Shown piece by piece: positions 17,401 to 25,962 of a DNA stretch of 26,916 bases; the stretch's first letter is position 1, and each line of letters opens with the position of its first letter. Below the pieces are notes generated by a model. It worked only from the letters and a program-made list of their open reading frames with translations. It ran no database searches and had not been told where the DNA came from. The stretch covers positions 1 through 26,916 of the forward strand of contig CAZLNE010000018.1 in the NCBI GenBank assembly GCA_964560975.1, given 5' to 3'. The DNA comes from JAAZLA01 sp964560975. Lineage in GTDB: Bacteria > Spirochaetota > Spirochaetia > Treponematales > Treponemataceae. Both the position numbers and the translations under genes were made by a program.

Positions 17401-20400
17401 ATGTATATAATAAACGTTATTACTCTTGCTCTCTGTTTGTCGATTGTACTTATTTTCAGACAGCTCGATAAAAACAGCAGGTCTATAGATAAGGTCCGGA
17501 AGTTTTCAGATAAGGTTAAGGGTGAGTTTGAACTTCATTTTGCCAAAAAGCGCGAAGAACTTCAAAATGCATCAGTAGACATTGACGTAAAACAGTCACA
17601 GGCTGTTGCCGCTGTAAAAAGGCTTGAAAAGATAATTGAAGAATTCGATGCAAAGACTAAAACATATGAGAAACACATATCTGCAGTAACAATGTTGGAA
17701 CAGCGCGCAGGCGACTACGATTCGGTTATTAAAACCTTGTATGAAATGACAGAACGTGTCGAAGAAAACCTGCTCCGTATAAAAAAAGAATCCGGTATTA
17801 TAGATAAAACAGATTTAAAATTGCAGGAACAGCGTAAAATAATAGATGTTCTCGAAAAGAAAATCCCTTTCATACAAAATGAGTTTGCCGTAAAAAATGA
17901 AGCACATCTAAAAGAAGTTGTTTCAGGTTTATTTAATTCAATACAGTCTGATATTTCGCAAATTGAACTTTCAACAGCAAATTCTCTTAAAAAGAACCAG
18001 GTAATTCTAGAAGACATTCAAAAGTCCTATGATAACGCTTATGAGCAGGCTGCGCTGCGGGCCGATAATTTGGAGCATGCAGCATTTGATAAGCTTCGTA
18101 ATAAGGCGGTCGAACGTGTTGAAAAGTATCATCAATTATTGGATGAGAAAACAACCAGCCTTAGTGAAGTTATTAAGCAGAAAATCGAAGAAACACAGTC
18201 TCTTATTAAGAACTTTAAGTTATCCTGGCAGCAGGAAGCATCTGATTACCTCAATTCTATGAGAATGGATTTGCAAAAGACGACAGAAGAGTATGATGAG
18301 GTAACACAAAAAATTAATGATAATTTTTCTAATTTTGAAGCAGAAACCAGAGATCTTGCCCGCAGAATAAATGAAGAACTTTTAACAGGTGATGACCTTC
18401 TTCAAAATATGAGGAAAAAGGTTGAGCTTGAAACAAGCGAAACAAGAACGCTCTTTGAACAGCGTAACAGTGAACTCTTACATACAATTGATTCGTCTAT
18501 TACTCAACAGACTCAAGCAATGGAAACAAGGACGAAGGACATACAGAATTTGGCCCAGAATTCATTGTCAGAAATTCGTAGTTTTGTAGAACATGAAGTT
18601 GACTCTATTAGTAAAACGGCAGAAGATACAACAAATACAATTAGAATCTATGTTGACCAAACCACTTCTCAGCTGAGTCAAACTGTTGAAGCTCAGACAA
18701 CTGCTGCAAAAGAAAAACTCCAAGAGGAGTCACTGCGTATTTCATCAGAGCTGGATAAATCTCTTAGAGACATATCGAGGCAGCAGGAAGAAAAATCATC
18801 ATCAACTTTTGAAGCAATGGATAAACGCATCAAGGAATATCAGGATGAGCTTCTATACCGGTTTGAGCGTCTTGAAAAGACTGTAACAGATATTGATGAC
18901 CTTGAGGAACATCTTCAGAAAGCTATGAACGAAGTAAGCAATCGTGTACTTGCAGATTTTTCAATATTTGCAAAGGAGCAAAAAAAGTCTTACAGCGAGT
19001 TCAAGCAGGAAATCTCAGTTCAGGCTGATGAAATTACCCAAAAGGTTCAAACCCTTGAAAGCGATCTTAATGAACTTAAACAGCGTGCTTATGATAATGT
19101 TTCTGAAAAATTAAAAGGTTTTGAGGATGATTTTTTCGCCGATCTCGCACAAAGGAGTAATGCTCTCAATGATTCTCTTTCTCAGTGGAGAGGAAATTTT
19201 GATTCAAAGCTCGACTCAATGGCCTTGTCATTTGAGGATGAAAGACGGAACCTTGAAATTAAATATGCAGAGGATTTAAAAGAAAGAATTGCAGGTTTAA
19301 CTGAACGTCTTAAAGATCAAACATCCATTCTTTCAGATGCAATTACTGCCAAAGACAGACAGATACAAGATGCTTCCAGCCGATTCGATGCTGAGATTGC
19401 AGACTTTATGAGAAATTATGGATCAGAACTTGAAAAATCCAAGGAAGATGCAAATCTTTACCTTAGAAAAGAACTCTCATCATATATTGCGGGAATTGAC
19501 GAGCAGATAAAGCGCCATGAAAAAGAAGTTGCCCAAGAGCTTGATAAAATGTCGAGTACCATTGGTTCTTCAAGTGAACAGGCTAGTGCCTTGCTTGAGT
19601 CTATCCGCAGTGATTTTGGACAATGGAAAGAAAGGATGAATGAGCAGTTTAGTGAAGCAAGTGTCATATTTACTGATAAGCTGAATAATTTTGAAGCTAA
19701 TTCAAAAGAAATGATTGGTCAAGTTGAACATGCTTTTAAGTCTGAAGTTATTGAATATATGGACAAAACTGTCCAGGCTCGAAATTCTATAGAACAGGAT
19801 ATTCAGCGTCTTTCAAATGAAACACGCGAGACCCTTGAAATGTATGAACAAAGAGCCGCAGAGATGGTAAACGAGTTTAAGAATTCGTATGACCAGATGC
19901 TTGAGGAAACCCAGCGCAGAATTAAAGAAAATAATAGTGAAGCAGACCAAAAACTTCGTGAAGAAAAGCGTCTTGTTCAGGAAATAAAAGAACGTAATGA
20001 AACATCTCAAGAAAAAATGGTTCTTAAAATGCAGTCCGATGCTGATAATCTTAATAAGACTATGGATGATATTGACAGGAGAATAAAACAATTCGTTGCT
20101 CAGACTCAGCTCTTTGACAGAACTGATAAACTCAAGGATGAGTTGGAAGGCAAGATTACAGAACTTAAGAGTGAAATTGCAGAGGTTCAAACTTTTGGAA
20201 AGACAATAACTGTCCTCGAGCAGCAGTTTATGAAGATTAAAAAATCAGAAGAAGAGATAAATCAAAAAGTTCTAAAATTTGGTCAGGAAAAGAAACACAT
20301 TGAGGCAATGGAGATGACTTTTAACCGTCTCATGACATTGTCAGATACAATGGATCAGAAAATGGACGAACTTCGTACAACCAACGATGATCTGCAGCAA

Positions 20401-20979
20401 ATGCAGATTGAGGTACGCAAATTCCAGGAAACCTTGTCGGATATTTCCAGTCGTTACGATCGTTTTGAAAAGAAAAATGAGGTACTGGATCAGACAATTA
20501 CCGGAGTCGACAAAACTTTTGAAATATTAAAAGATATTGAAAAACGTCTAGCTTCTTGTTCTAAAGAAACCATCGAGCTTCCTGAACAGATAGGTGATCT
20601 TAAAAAGGGTGTCGATAAGCTAATGATCATAAATCCAAAGATTGTAGAAGCTTTGGAAAAGGTCAGCTCTTTGGAAAGTATTCTTGCTCAAACCGAAACC
20701 CGTATGGATGAGCTGCAAAATGCAAGGGAGTGGCTGGCACGTACAGAAAGCAGACTTCAAGAAATTAGTAAAGAGGCTGAGAGCAACATAAAACTATTTG
20801 GTGAAATTCAAAAAAATGCTAATCCTAAGCCGAGAAGAGAAGAGGGCGCACCTCCTCCAAAAATACGTGAAAGCGTTGTTAAGCTTGCTCATGCAAATTG
20901 GAGACCGGAAGATATTGCTTCAAGACTGGGTCTTGCAGTGAGCGAAGTTGAACTTATTTTGGAAACATATAATAAATAA
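17401..20979 (+). CDS. SpiroCoCo-type giant membrane-anchored coiled-coil protein
   Basis: A 1192-residue protein with an N-terminal membrane segment (about 3-20, IINVITLALCLSIVLIF), then more than 1050 residues of almost unbroken coiled coil rich in Glu, Lys, Gln and Asp, with heptads and no Pro, and a short C-terminal domain. A Pro-rich hinge (about 1140-1152) leads to about 40 residues, ESVVKLAHANWRPEDIASRL and the following GLAVSEVELILETYNK, which look like a small helix-turn-helix of the kind ending DUF6115/YlxL-type proteins. This layout matches the family named SpiroCoCo in spirochaete annotations, whose function I do not know; a structural or cell-shape role is plausible. With the membrane segment at the extreme N-terminus the coil is probably cytoplasmic. 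ATG 17401 is preferred, with GGTGGG at 17391-17396; in-frame TTG 17389 and GTG 17392 are alternatives. It ends 12 nt before the convergent ispF stop. Confidence 0.85.
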   Translation: MYIINVITLALCLSIVLIFRQLDKNSRSIDKVRKFSDKVKGEFELHFAKKREELQNASVDIDVKQSQAVAAVKRLEKIIEEFDAKTKTYEKHISAVTMLEQRAGDYDSVIKTLYEMTERVEENLLRIKKESGIIDKTDLKLQEQRKIIDVLEKKIPFIQNEFAVKNEAHLKEVVSGLFNSIQSDISQIELSTANSLKKNQVILEDIQKSYDNAYEQAALRADNLEHAAFDKLRNKAVERVEKYHQLLDEKTTSLSEVIKQKIEETQSLIKNFKLSWQQEASDYLNSMRMDLQKTTEEYDEVTQKINDNFSNFEAETRDLARRINEELLTGDDLLQNMRKKVELETSETRTLFEQRNSELLHTIDSSITQQTQAMETRTKDIQNLAQNSLSEIRSFVEHEVDSISKTAEDTTNTIRIYVDQTTSQLSQTVEAQTTAAKEKLQEESLRISSELDKSLRDISRQQEEKSSSTFEAMDKRIKEYQDELLYRFERLEKTVTDIDDLEEHLQKAMNEVSNRVLADFSIFAKEQKKSYSEFKQEISVQADEITQKVQTLESDLNELKQRAYDNVSEKLKGFEDDFFADLAQRSNALNDSLSQWRGNFDSKLDSMALSFEDERRNLEIKYAEDLKERIAGLTERLKDQTSILSDAITAKDRQIQDASSRFDAEIADFMRNYGSELEKSKEDANLYLRKELSSYIAGIDEQIKRHEKEVAQELDKMSSTIGSSSEQASALLESIRSDFGQWKERMNEQFSEASVIFTDKLNNFEANSKEMIGQVEHAFKSEVIEYMDKTVQARNSIEQDIQRLSNETRETLEMYEQRAAEMVNEFKNSYDQMLEETQRRIKENNSEADQKLREEKRLVQEIKERNETSQEKMVLKMQSDADNLNKTMDDIDRRIKQFVAQTQLFDRTDKLKDELEGKITELKSEIAEVQTFGKTITVLEQQFMKIKKSEEEINQKVLKFGQEKKHIEAMEMTFNRLMTLSDTMDQKMDELRTTNDDLQQMQIEVRKFQETLSDISSRYDRFEKKNEVLDQTITGVDKTFEILKDIEKRLASCSKETIELPEQIGDLKKGVDKLMIINPKIVEALEKVSSLESILAQTETRMDELQNAREWLARTESRLQEISKEAESNIKLFGEIQKNANPKPRREEGAPPPKIRESVVKLAHANWRPEDIASRLGLAVSEVELILETYNK

Positions 20980-21000
20980 TCAGTTTTAAAATTATTTTTT
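20974..21000. terminator. Weak AT-only hairpin between convergent genes
   Basis: AAATAAT (20974-20980) and ATTATTT (20991-20997) form a 7-bp AT stem around a 10-nt loop, followed by T residues. It overlaps the stop codons of the coiled-coil gene and ispF. With no GC pairs it would be a poor intrinsic terminator, so the call is tentative. Confidence 0.3.
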
Positions 21001-21468
21001 AGAAAGGAGGCAGACTGCCCAGACGCAGACTGCTTCTTCTCTGCCTATTTCGCCTAGTTTTTCACCTGTTTTTGCTTTTACAAAAACCTGGTCTTCACTG
21101 CATTGAAGTGTTTTGGCTATATTGGATATTATTTCTTTTCTAAAAGGCAGTATCTTTGGTTTTTCAAGTGCAATGACACAGTCCATATTTTCAAGTTTCC
21201 ATCCACTATCTTTTACCATGCTCCATGCTTTTTGCAATAAAAGTGAAGAATCAGCTCCCTTCCACTGCTCCTGAGAAGGCGGAAAGAGTTCTCCTATATC
21301 GCTCAGGCCCGCGGCTCCTAAGAGTGCATCTGTTATTGCGTGAAAAAGTACATCTCCATCCGAGTGCCCTTGCTCTCCCTTGTCGGAGGGAATAACAATA
21401 CCACCCAGGATGAGAGGTCTTCCTTGTTTTAATGCATGTAAGTCATACCCTAAACCGATTTTTATCAT
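20992..21468 (-). CDS. ispF: 2-C-methyl-D-erythritol 2,4-cyclodiphosphate synthase
   Basis: Fifth step of the MEP isoprenoid pathway: converts 4-diphosphocytidyl-methylerythritol 2-phosphate to the cyclic diphosphate with loss of CMP. At 158 residues it is full length. Metal ligands D9 and H11 (GYDLH) and H43 (GHSDGDVLFHA) are visible, as are SDIGELFP at 56-63 and KAKTGEKLGEIGREEA near 131, which bind the nucleotide and substrate. Cytosolic, active as a trimer in the family. AGGGAA overlapping the ispD stop is the ribosome site, and the 9-nt gap shows co-transcription with ispD. In some bacteria ispD and ispF are fused; here they are separate and neither is broken. Confidence 0.97.
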   Translation of the reverse strand: MIKIGLGYDLHALKQGRPLILGGIVIPSDKGEQGHSDGDVLFHAITDALLGAAGLSDIGELFPPSQEQWKGADSSLLLQKAWSMVKDSGWKLENMDCVIALEKPKILPFRKEIISNIAKTLQCSEDQVFVKAKTGEKLGEIGREEAVCVWAVCLLSKK

Positions 21469-21477
21469 AGTCGTTCC

Positions 21478-22206
21478 CTACATAGTAAGATCTGATGAAA
21501 ACGTAATCTTCTTATTTGCTGTTTCTCCGTCACAGGAAAAAACTTTTGCTTTATCAGGATTGCTGGAAAAATAATCTGTCCATATTTCTGAATCGTCGGT
21601 ATATACTTTAGCAGATAAAGAAGCTTGCTGATGAGCTGAAAGAATTTCTGGAAAAAGAAAACCCTGGGGAGTTTGAACACAAACAATGGTTTTTCGATCT
21701 AAGTGATCTAGAATTAATCCAGTCTTTGGATCGATGCGTTTTTGTGTATCGGTTGATTGAATAACTGGAACACAGGCTCCATATGAGACAACACCGTCAA
21801 TAACTCTTTGTATTAAGTTTGTACTCACGTATGGCCGAGCTGCATCGTGAATGAGTAGTGCATTGCACGACTCTGTTTGATTGATACATAGTAATGCGTT
21901 TCTAACAGATTCTTGTCTAGAATTTCCGCCTTCAATGAATAAGGGTTGTATACTCAATTTTTTACATAAGGAATCAGTTATTCCTGTGTAAAAAAAACTT
22001 TCACCTTCTTTTAAAGACTGCTTTGGAAGCGTAATAATAAGAGATGTAAGATTGTGTTCTGTTGTAGAAAGAAAGTAATATAAAAATGTTTCAGCGCAGG
22101 TAGAAAGAACCGTTTTTCCGTTTGGAAAAGTAAAAAACTCTTTTTTTATTCCTAATCCAAGCCGGGTCGAAAGACCAGCGGCTGTTAATACAACGGCAAT
22201 ATCCAT
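21478..22206 (-). CDS. ispD: 2-C-methyl-D-erythritol 4-phosphate cytidylyltransferase
   Basis: Third step of the MEP pathway: transfers CMP from CTP to methylerythritol 4-phosphate. The 242-residue protein has the nucleotidyltransferase start TAAGLSTRLGLGIKKEF, in which R15 and K22 match the catalytic Arg20 and Lys27 of the E. coli enzyme by spacing. LIHDAARPYVS (about 121), the segment GACVPVIQSTDTQKRI, and VQTPQGFLFPEIL are further family blocks. The usual PKQ near the start is replaced by KKE, a mild variation. Cytosolic. It lies 6 nt after carD and 9 nt before ispF. No clear Shine-Dalgarno site is seen (AAAAAGAC before the ATG), so translation may depend on that of carD. Confidence 0.95.
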   Translation of the reverse strand: MDIAVVLTAAGLSTRLGLGIKKEFFTFPNGKTVLSTCAETFLYYFLSTTEHNLTSLIITLPKQSLKEGESFFYTGITDSLCKKLSIQPLFIEGGNSRQESVRNALLCINQTESCNALLIHDAARPYVSTNLIQRVIDGVVSYGACVPVIQSTDTQKRIDPKTGLILDHLDRKTIVCVQTPQGFLFPEILSAHQQASLSAKVYTDDSEIWTDYFSSNPDKAKVFSCDGETANKKITFSSDLTM

Positions 22207-22212
22207 GTCTTT

Positions 22213-22845
22213 TTATTCGTCTGACTCATCATCTGAGAGGTCTTCGTCGTCTTCTTCTACCACTTCATCGGTATCCATAAATTCTTCATCATCATTATCA
22301 ACAAAGGCTTTATTAAGATTAGGAGTTTGTTTGGCATGAAGAAGCCCTAATGGTTCAAGTCTAGCGTGAATCATTGCCTCTACTTCTTTGATTGTTTTAT
22401 CAAGTGCAAATGAAATTTCATCTTCTAAAAGTTTTTTCGCAGAATCGTATAGTTTACGTTCAAGAATAGGAAGCTCTTTTACCTTGCTCCGGTGATAGAG
22501 GCAGCGCACAATTGTTGCAATATCGGTTACGCTACCCTTTTTTAATAATTCCAGATTCATCTGATACCGTAACTTCCAGTCAGAAGTAACAGGTTCAAAT
22601 TCTTCACCGATCATTGTAAGGGCCTTTTCTGCCTCTTCCGGGCTTACTATGGCTCGAATACCCATTTCTTCACATCTGTCTACGGGTATCATAACTGTCA
22701 TGTCAGATACTTCAAGGTAGATTACATAGTATAAAAGAACTTGGTCTTTAAACTTTCTTTCCTTGATTTCAATTATTTTTCCTACACCCTGACTCGGATA
22801 TACTATTTTTTGGTTAACTTGGTATGCAGTTTTACTATCGCTCAT
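22213..22845 (-). CDS. carD: CarD-family RNA polymerase-binding transcription regulator
   Basis: Binds the RNA polymerase beta subunit and stabilises open promoter complexes. Residues about 8-70 form the RNAP-interaction (Tudor-like) domain shared with Mfd/TRCF, including KIVYPSQGVGKI. Residues about 72-170 are the helical DNA-contacting part. W90 in SDWKLRYQMNLELLKKG aligns by pattern with mycobacterial CarD Trp85, the wedge in the promoter minor groove. At 210 residues it is longer than mycobacterial CarD because of a C-terminal tail (about 183-210) made almost only of Asp, Glu and Ser. A TATAAT with an extended TG lies 8 nt before the ATG, so the gene may have its own promoter and an almost leaderless transcript. 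ispD and ispF follow directly. Confidence 0.93.
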   Translation of the reverse strand: MSDSKTAYQVNQKIVYPSQGVGKIIEIKERKFKDQVLLYYVIYLEVSDMTVMIPVDRCEEMGIRAIVSPEEAEKALTMIGEEFEPVTSDWKLRYQMNLELLKKGSVTDIATIVRCLYHRSKVKELPILERKLYDSAKKLLEDEISFALDKTIKEVEAMIHARLEPLGLLHAKQTPNLNKAFVDNDDEEFMDTDEVVEEDDEDLSDDESDE

Positions 22846-22853
22846 ATTACACC

Positions 22854-22862
22854 ATTATATCA
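22854..22862 (-). promoter_or_regulatory. Possible extended -10 promoter for carD-ispD-ispF
   Basis: On the minus strand TGATATAAT is a perfect extended -10 (TGnTATAAT). The ATG of carD starts 8 nt after it, so transcription would begin at or next to the start codon. I see no -35 at 17 nt. Chance occurrence in AT-rich DNA is possible. Confidence 0.4.
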
Positions 22863-22868
22863 CAAAAT

Positions 22869-24455
22869 TTATTTCAATGCTAGAACTAATCCCTGAATGG
22901 GTTTTGGTTCAATAAAATATAGGTATTTTAATGGATGAATGTCCAGTACGTTATCATACCAGCCGCCTATTGATTCTTTATTAATTACGTTAAAGGAAAC
23001 CGGGTGCGATATTGGAATTATAACTGCTTCATTAAGGAGAAGCTGTTCAGCCTCTGCCAGTTTGGTGTAGCGTTTTTCTGCATCGCTTATTTGTGATGCC
23101 TGTGAGAGAAGTTCGTCGTAGTTTCCATTCTTCCACTGTGTTTCATTCAATGAAGAATTACCTCTAAATAATTCTAGAAAAGCAAGGGGGTCTGCAAAGT
23201 CTCCTATCCATGTGTAGGTAAAAATATCTGCATCCCAGCCTTTAATGCTTTGAATGTATCTATTTGTCGGTGTTTTTTGAATTTCCAGAGTTACCCCTAT
23301 TTGTTCCCATGCACTTTTTAAGATTTCCATCTGTCTGATAATGTACGAATTATCCGGGACGGCACAGGTTATGATTCTTTGATTTAGAGGAATTTGTGCT
23401 TCTTCAAGAAGGCGTTTTCCCTCTTCTAAATCTTGATCGCCTAAACCTGCAACTTCAGGGTATCCATTAAGCTGGACTAAGAGGGTATCTGCCGGAACAA
23501 TACTGAGTGAACGTAATTCATCCCAGGGAATAGCAGAGAGAAGAGCATTACGGGCTTTTTCTGAATTCCATGGAGCGCGTTGTGATTTAAAAAATAAGTA
23601 CTCTGTTCCAAATTGTGTTGAAACTAGGACATCGTTTTTATCAATAATTTTTCCTGAATTAACCGCATCGCAAGCCCAGTCAAAACTTCCTGTGTTGTAT
23701 AAAAACGTATTTTCCTCAAGGTCATCAGATAGTATAAAGCAAATAGACGGCAGTGCTACATTACTGCTGTCCCAATAACTGTTATTTTTCTGGAGTACAA
23801 TTTCTGTAGCAGTTTGAGAGGAAAGTGTAAAAGCACCGCTATAGACAGATGAATCATTGTGTACAACAGAAAAAGCATGATGACACAGAATTTTAGGAAA
23901 ATGTTCTGTTGGATTAAGAAGTTTTACAACGAGTGTATGGGGTCCAGTTACTCTTATTCCAACTGCCTCTTTGGTTCTTTTTCCGGTTCTATAGTTTTCA
24001 ACTCCTTCAATGCAGTCGAGGAGTGAAGCAAAGGGAGCTTGTGTTATGGGTGAAAGTAATTTCATCCAGGAATCATATACACTTTGAGCTGTAATTGCTT
24101 CATCGTTGCTGAATTTTGCATTTGACTTGAGCGTAAATGTCCATGTTTTTTTATCTCTTGATACTTTATAAGACTCAGCAATAGCCGGCAGCGCTTCTAA
24201 TGTATACGGATCATAAGAAAATAAGCCTTCAAAGAGTCCTGTTAATACTTGGGCTTCCGAGCTGTAATTTGCTGTATGCGGATCCAAATTATAAGGAAAC
24301 TCTGAATTAAGAATTCGAAGTTCTCTCTGTAAAGCACTATTAGTCATAGCCCGTGTACTGTCTTTGTCAGAATTAAACGGTACTTGAGAGGACAGTAATA
24401 GAATAACTGCTCCTGCAATGAGTAAGCAGCCTGAGTGTGTGTAATGTTTATGCAT
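22869..24455 (-). CDS. Oligopeptide-type ABC transporter solute-binding protein (family 5)
   Basis: A 528-residue exported binding protein of the OppA/DppA class, normally delivering peptides, nickel or sugars to an ABC importer. A hydrophobic N-terminal segment (about 10-27, CLLIAGAVILLLSSQVPF) serves as signal peptide or anchor; there is no true lipobox. The family pattern is clear: LDPHTANYSSEAQVLTGLFE, AIAESYKVSRDKKTWTFTLK, then KFSNDEAITAQSVYDSW, and a late GWDADIFTYTWIGDFADP. Length is normal. The ligand cannot be read. No permease or ATPase genes are adjacent, so it is an orphan that must use a transporter encoded elsewhere or have another role. Its ATG overlaps the upstream gene's end by 8 nt, with AGGA 7 nt before it. 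Confidence 0.9.
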   Translation of the reverse strand: MHKHYTHSGCLLIAGAVILLLSSQVPFNSDKDSTRAMTNSALQRELRILNSEFPYNLDPHTANYSSEAQVLTGLFEGLFSYDPYTLEALPAIAESYKVSRDKKTWTFTLKSNAKFSNDEAITAQSVYDSWMKLLSPITQAPFASLLDCIEGVENYRTGKRTKEAVGIRVTGPHTLVVKLLNPTEHFPKILCHHAFSVVHNDSSVYSGAFTLSSQTATEIVLQKNNSYWDSSNVALPSICFILSDDLEENTFLYNTGSFDWACDAVNSGKIIDKNDVLVSTQFGTEYLFFKSQRAPWNSEKARNALLSAIPWDELRSLSIVPADTLLVQLNGYPEVAGLGDQDLEEGKRLLEEAQIPLNQRIITCAVPDNSYIIRQMEILKSAWEQIGVTLEIQKTPTNRYIQSIKGWDADIFTYTWIGDFADPLAFLELFRGNSSLNETQWKNGNYDELLSQASQISDAEKRYTKLAEAEQLLLNEAVIIPISHPVSFNVINKESIGGWYDNVLDIHPLKYLYFIEPKPIQGLVLALK

Positions 24456-25863
24456 GAATTATTCCTAGTTTTTTCAGTTGTTCCTGTTCTTCTACGATTG
24501 TAGAGTACTCAGCCTTTCTTTGATTTGTTTTTACAAGAGTATTTTTTATTGCAGTCATTTCCATTTTTAGTCCGCGTATCTTAGATGCATTTACAGGCGT
24601 AACCGTCGCTTTAAAATAATCGTCGAGTGCATTAATTAATACCATTAGTTTTTGACACTCCGAGAGCTGTGTTATAAGGAATTGAACAATTTGCTCATGT
24701 GAAAGTGTTTCTATTTTTTGGTAACCCGGAGTCTTTTTCAATGAAAAAGATACATAATAACGAATTCTTTTTTGAAGTTCTGAATAAAACTTGTCGTATT
24801 CAATGACTTCTGTTCTTTGCGATTTTGTCAAAACATCTACAATTGTTAATCTATACAGAACCGGTACAGGCGGCCGATTAAATGCTTTTCTTGCAAGGAC
24901 GACAAATTTAAACCATACACTTGTCTGCTCGCCGTCGAGAACCTTTTTGTTTTCATCAATTTTTGACAATATTTGTTCAAATTGGGGTACAACGCCTGTT
25001 AATGTTCTTACTGCATCCATGAGAATTTCTTTAGTATCGATCTCTTTCTCTTTTTTTACCGCTTCAACCTTTTTAACTTCCAGTTTTGCAAGTACGGCTT
25101 TCCTTCTATCTTCCTTATCTGAGCCAAAATCTTCCTGTAGAATTTCCTCGATGAGTTCAGTGTAAAACGGCTGTTTTCCCATAACAGCTGGAAATGTTTT
25201 TTTTATCTGCTGGAGATGGGCAGAAATAGAGGTTCCTAAGTTTCCAGAATGATATGATGGATGTTCAAAAACCGATTTTCTAACTTCTATTTTATATACT
25301 TCTCTTTGAAAATCAGTAATTTCTTTGAGGATGGAGTTAATTGTTCCAACGCACTTAGCTGCATTATTTATACTGTCATTAATGACGCTGATGGTTAAGG
25401 TATCTGTTCCTTGTCTAATGGAAACAAGGCATTCTGCAAGTCCTCGTGTATTTGGTTTTGAGGAAGTGGTTACAAGGGAATTCCATTGAAATATATTATT
25501 TAGTGCTATGAGCTTTTTTATGCGGTCGACTGTGAAGGTGGCAATAGAAAACTTAAAATAATTACATAAAAAATCAAGAATAGATTCAAAATCGGAAAGC
25601 CGGGTGCCAATTACAACACTTCGTTCAGACTCATTGTAAAATGAGTCTTCCGGTACTTCAATATCTGATATTTTTTTATCGTGCTTATATGGATCACTGC
25701 TTATTGAGCCTTTGTTTAATAAAGTTGTAAGTAAGTTTTCAACGTGTGCATGAAAATTTCTATACTCAACTAAAAGCCGAGGCATTTCAACTGTGTCGTA
25801 CCAAGAAAGCTTTTCATCGAATGCTTTAAACAGAGCAATCTTCAAATTATCTGGTGAATCCAT
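24448..25863 (-). CDS. Cytosolic protein of unknown function
   Basis: I do not recognise this 471-residue protein. It has no signal peptide or membrane segment and reads as mostly helical, with charged helices (for example KAVLAKLEVKKVEAVKKEKE near 265-285) and a C-terminal coiled-coil-like stretch (about 435-468). A region with RLTIVDVLTKSQRTEV near 350 looks like beta strands. The ATG at 25863 has only AGGCG about 11 nt upstream; the next in-frame Met is at about residue 27. It is first in the minus-strand run, facing the LPP20 lipoprotein gene across a 168-nt divergent region, and overlaps the solute-binding protein gene by 8 nt, so the two are likely expressed together. Confidence 0.75.
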   Translation of the reverse strand: MDSPDNLKIALFKAFDEKLSWYDTVEMPRLLVEYRNFHAHVENLLTTLLNKGSISSDPYKHDKKISDIEVPEDSFYNESERSVVIGTRLSDFESILDFLCNYFKFSIATFTVDRIKKLIALNNIFQWNSLVTTSSKPNTRGLAECLVSIRQGTDTLTISVINDSINNAAKCVGTINSILKEITDFQREVYKIEVRKSVFEHPSYHSGNLGTSISAHLQQIKKTFPAVMGKQPFYTELIEEILQEDFGSDKEDRRKAVLAKLEVKKVEAVKKEKEIDTKEILMDAVRTLTGVVPQFEQILSKIDENKKVLDGEQTSVWFKFVVLARKAFNRPPVPVLYRLTIVDVLTKSQRTEVIEYDKFYSELQKRIRYYVSFSLKKTPGYQKIETLSHEQIVQFLITQLSECQKLMVLINALDDYFKATVTPVNASKIRGLKMEMTAIKNTLVKTNQRKAEYSTIVEEQEQLKKLGIIHA

Positions 25864-25889
25864 ATATATATTATCGCCTATATTACTTA

Positions 25890-25918
25890 AATATTCAACC
25901 TTTTTCGACTTCTATCAA
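25890..25918 (-). promoter_or_regulatory. Possible promoter for the minus-strand run
   Basis: On the minus strand TTGATA (complement of 25913-25918), a 17-nt spacer and AATATT (complement of 25890-25895) form a sigma-70-like pair ahead of the gene starting at 25863. Each box matches consensus only partly. Confidence 0.35.
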
Positions 25919-25932
25919 TATAATGGATTGTA

Positions 25933-25962
25933 TTGACATATTTATAGATAGCGTGTCATACT
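25933..25962 (+). promoter_or_regulatory. Probable sigma-70-type promoter for the LPP20-like lipoprotein
   Basis: A perfect -35 TTGACA (25933-25938), an 18-nt spacer and an extended -10 TGTCATACT (box CATACT at 25957-25962). A second extended -10, TGTTATACT (25996-26004), lies closer to the gene and could give a leader of about 20 nt that still includes the AGGAGG site. Confidence 0.5.

Noticed and set aside
19813..20190. 125-codon minus-strand open frame inside the coiled-coil gene
   Set aside because: Its Phe/Leu/Ile-rich translation is what the complement of Glu/Lys codons produces; the + frame is clearly real.
22869..24455. Lipoprotein call for the solute-binding protein from Cys10
   Set aside because: HSGC lies before the hydrophobic core rather than after it, so it is not a lipobox.
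24791..25165. 124-codon plus-strand open frame opposite the 471-residue gene
   Set aside because: Antisense shadow rich in Ser/Thr/Phe, with no ribosome site or family motif.
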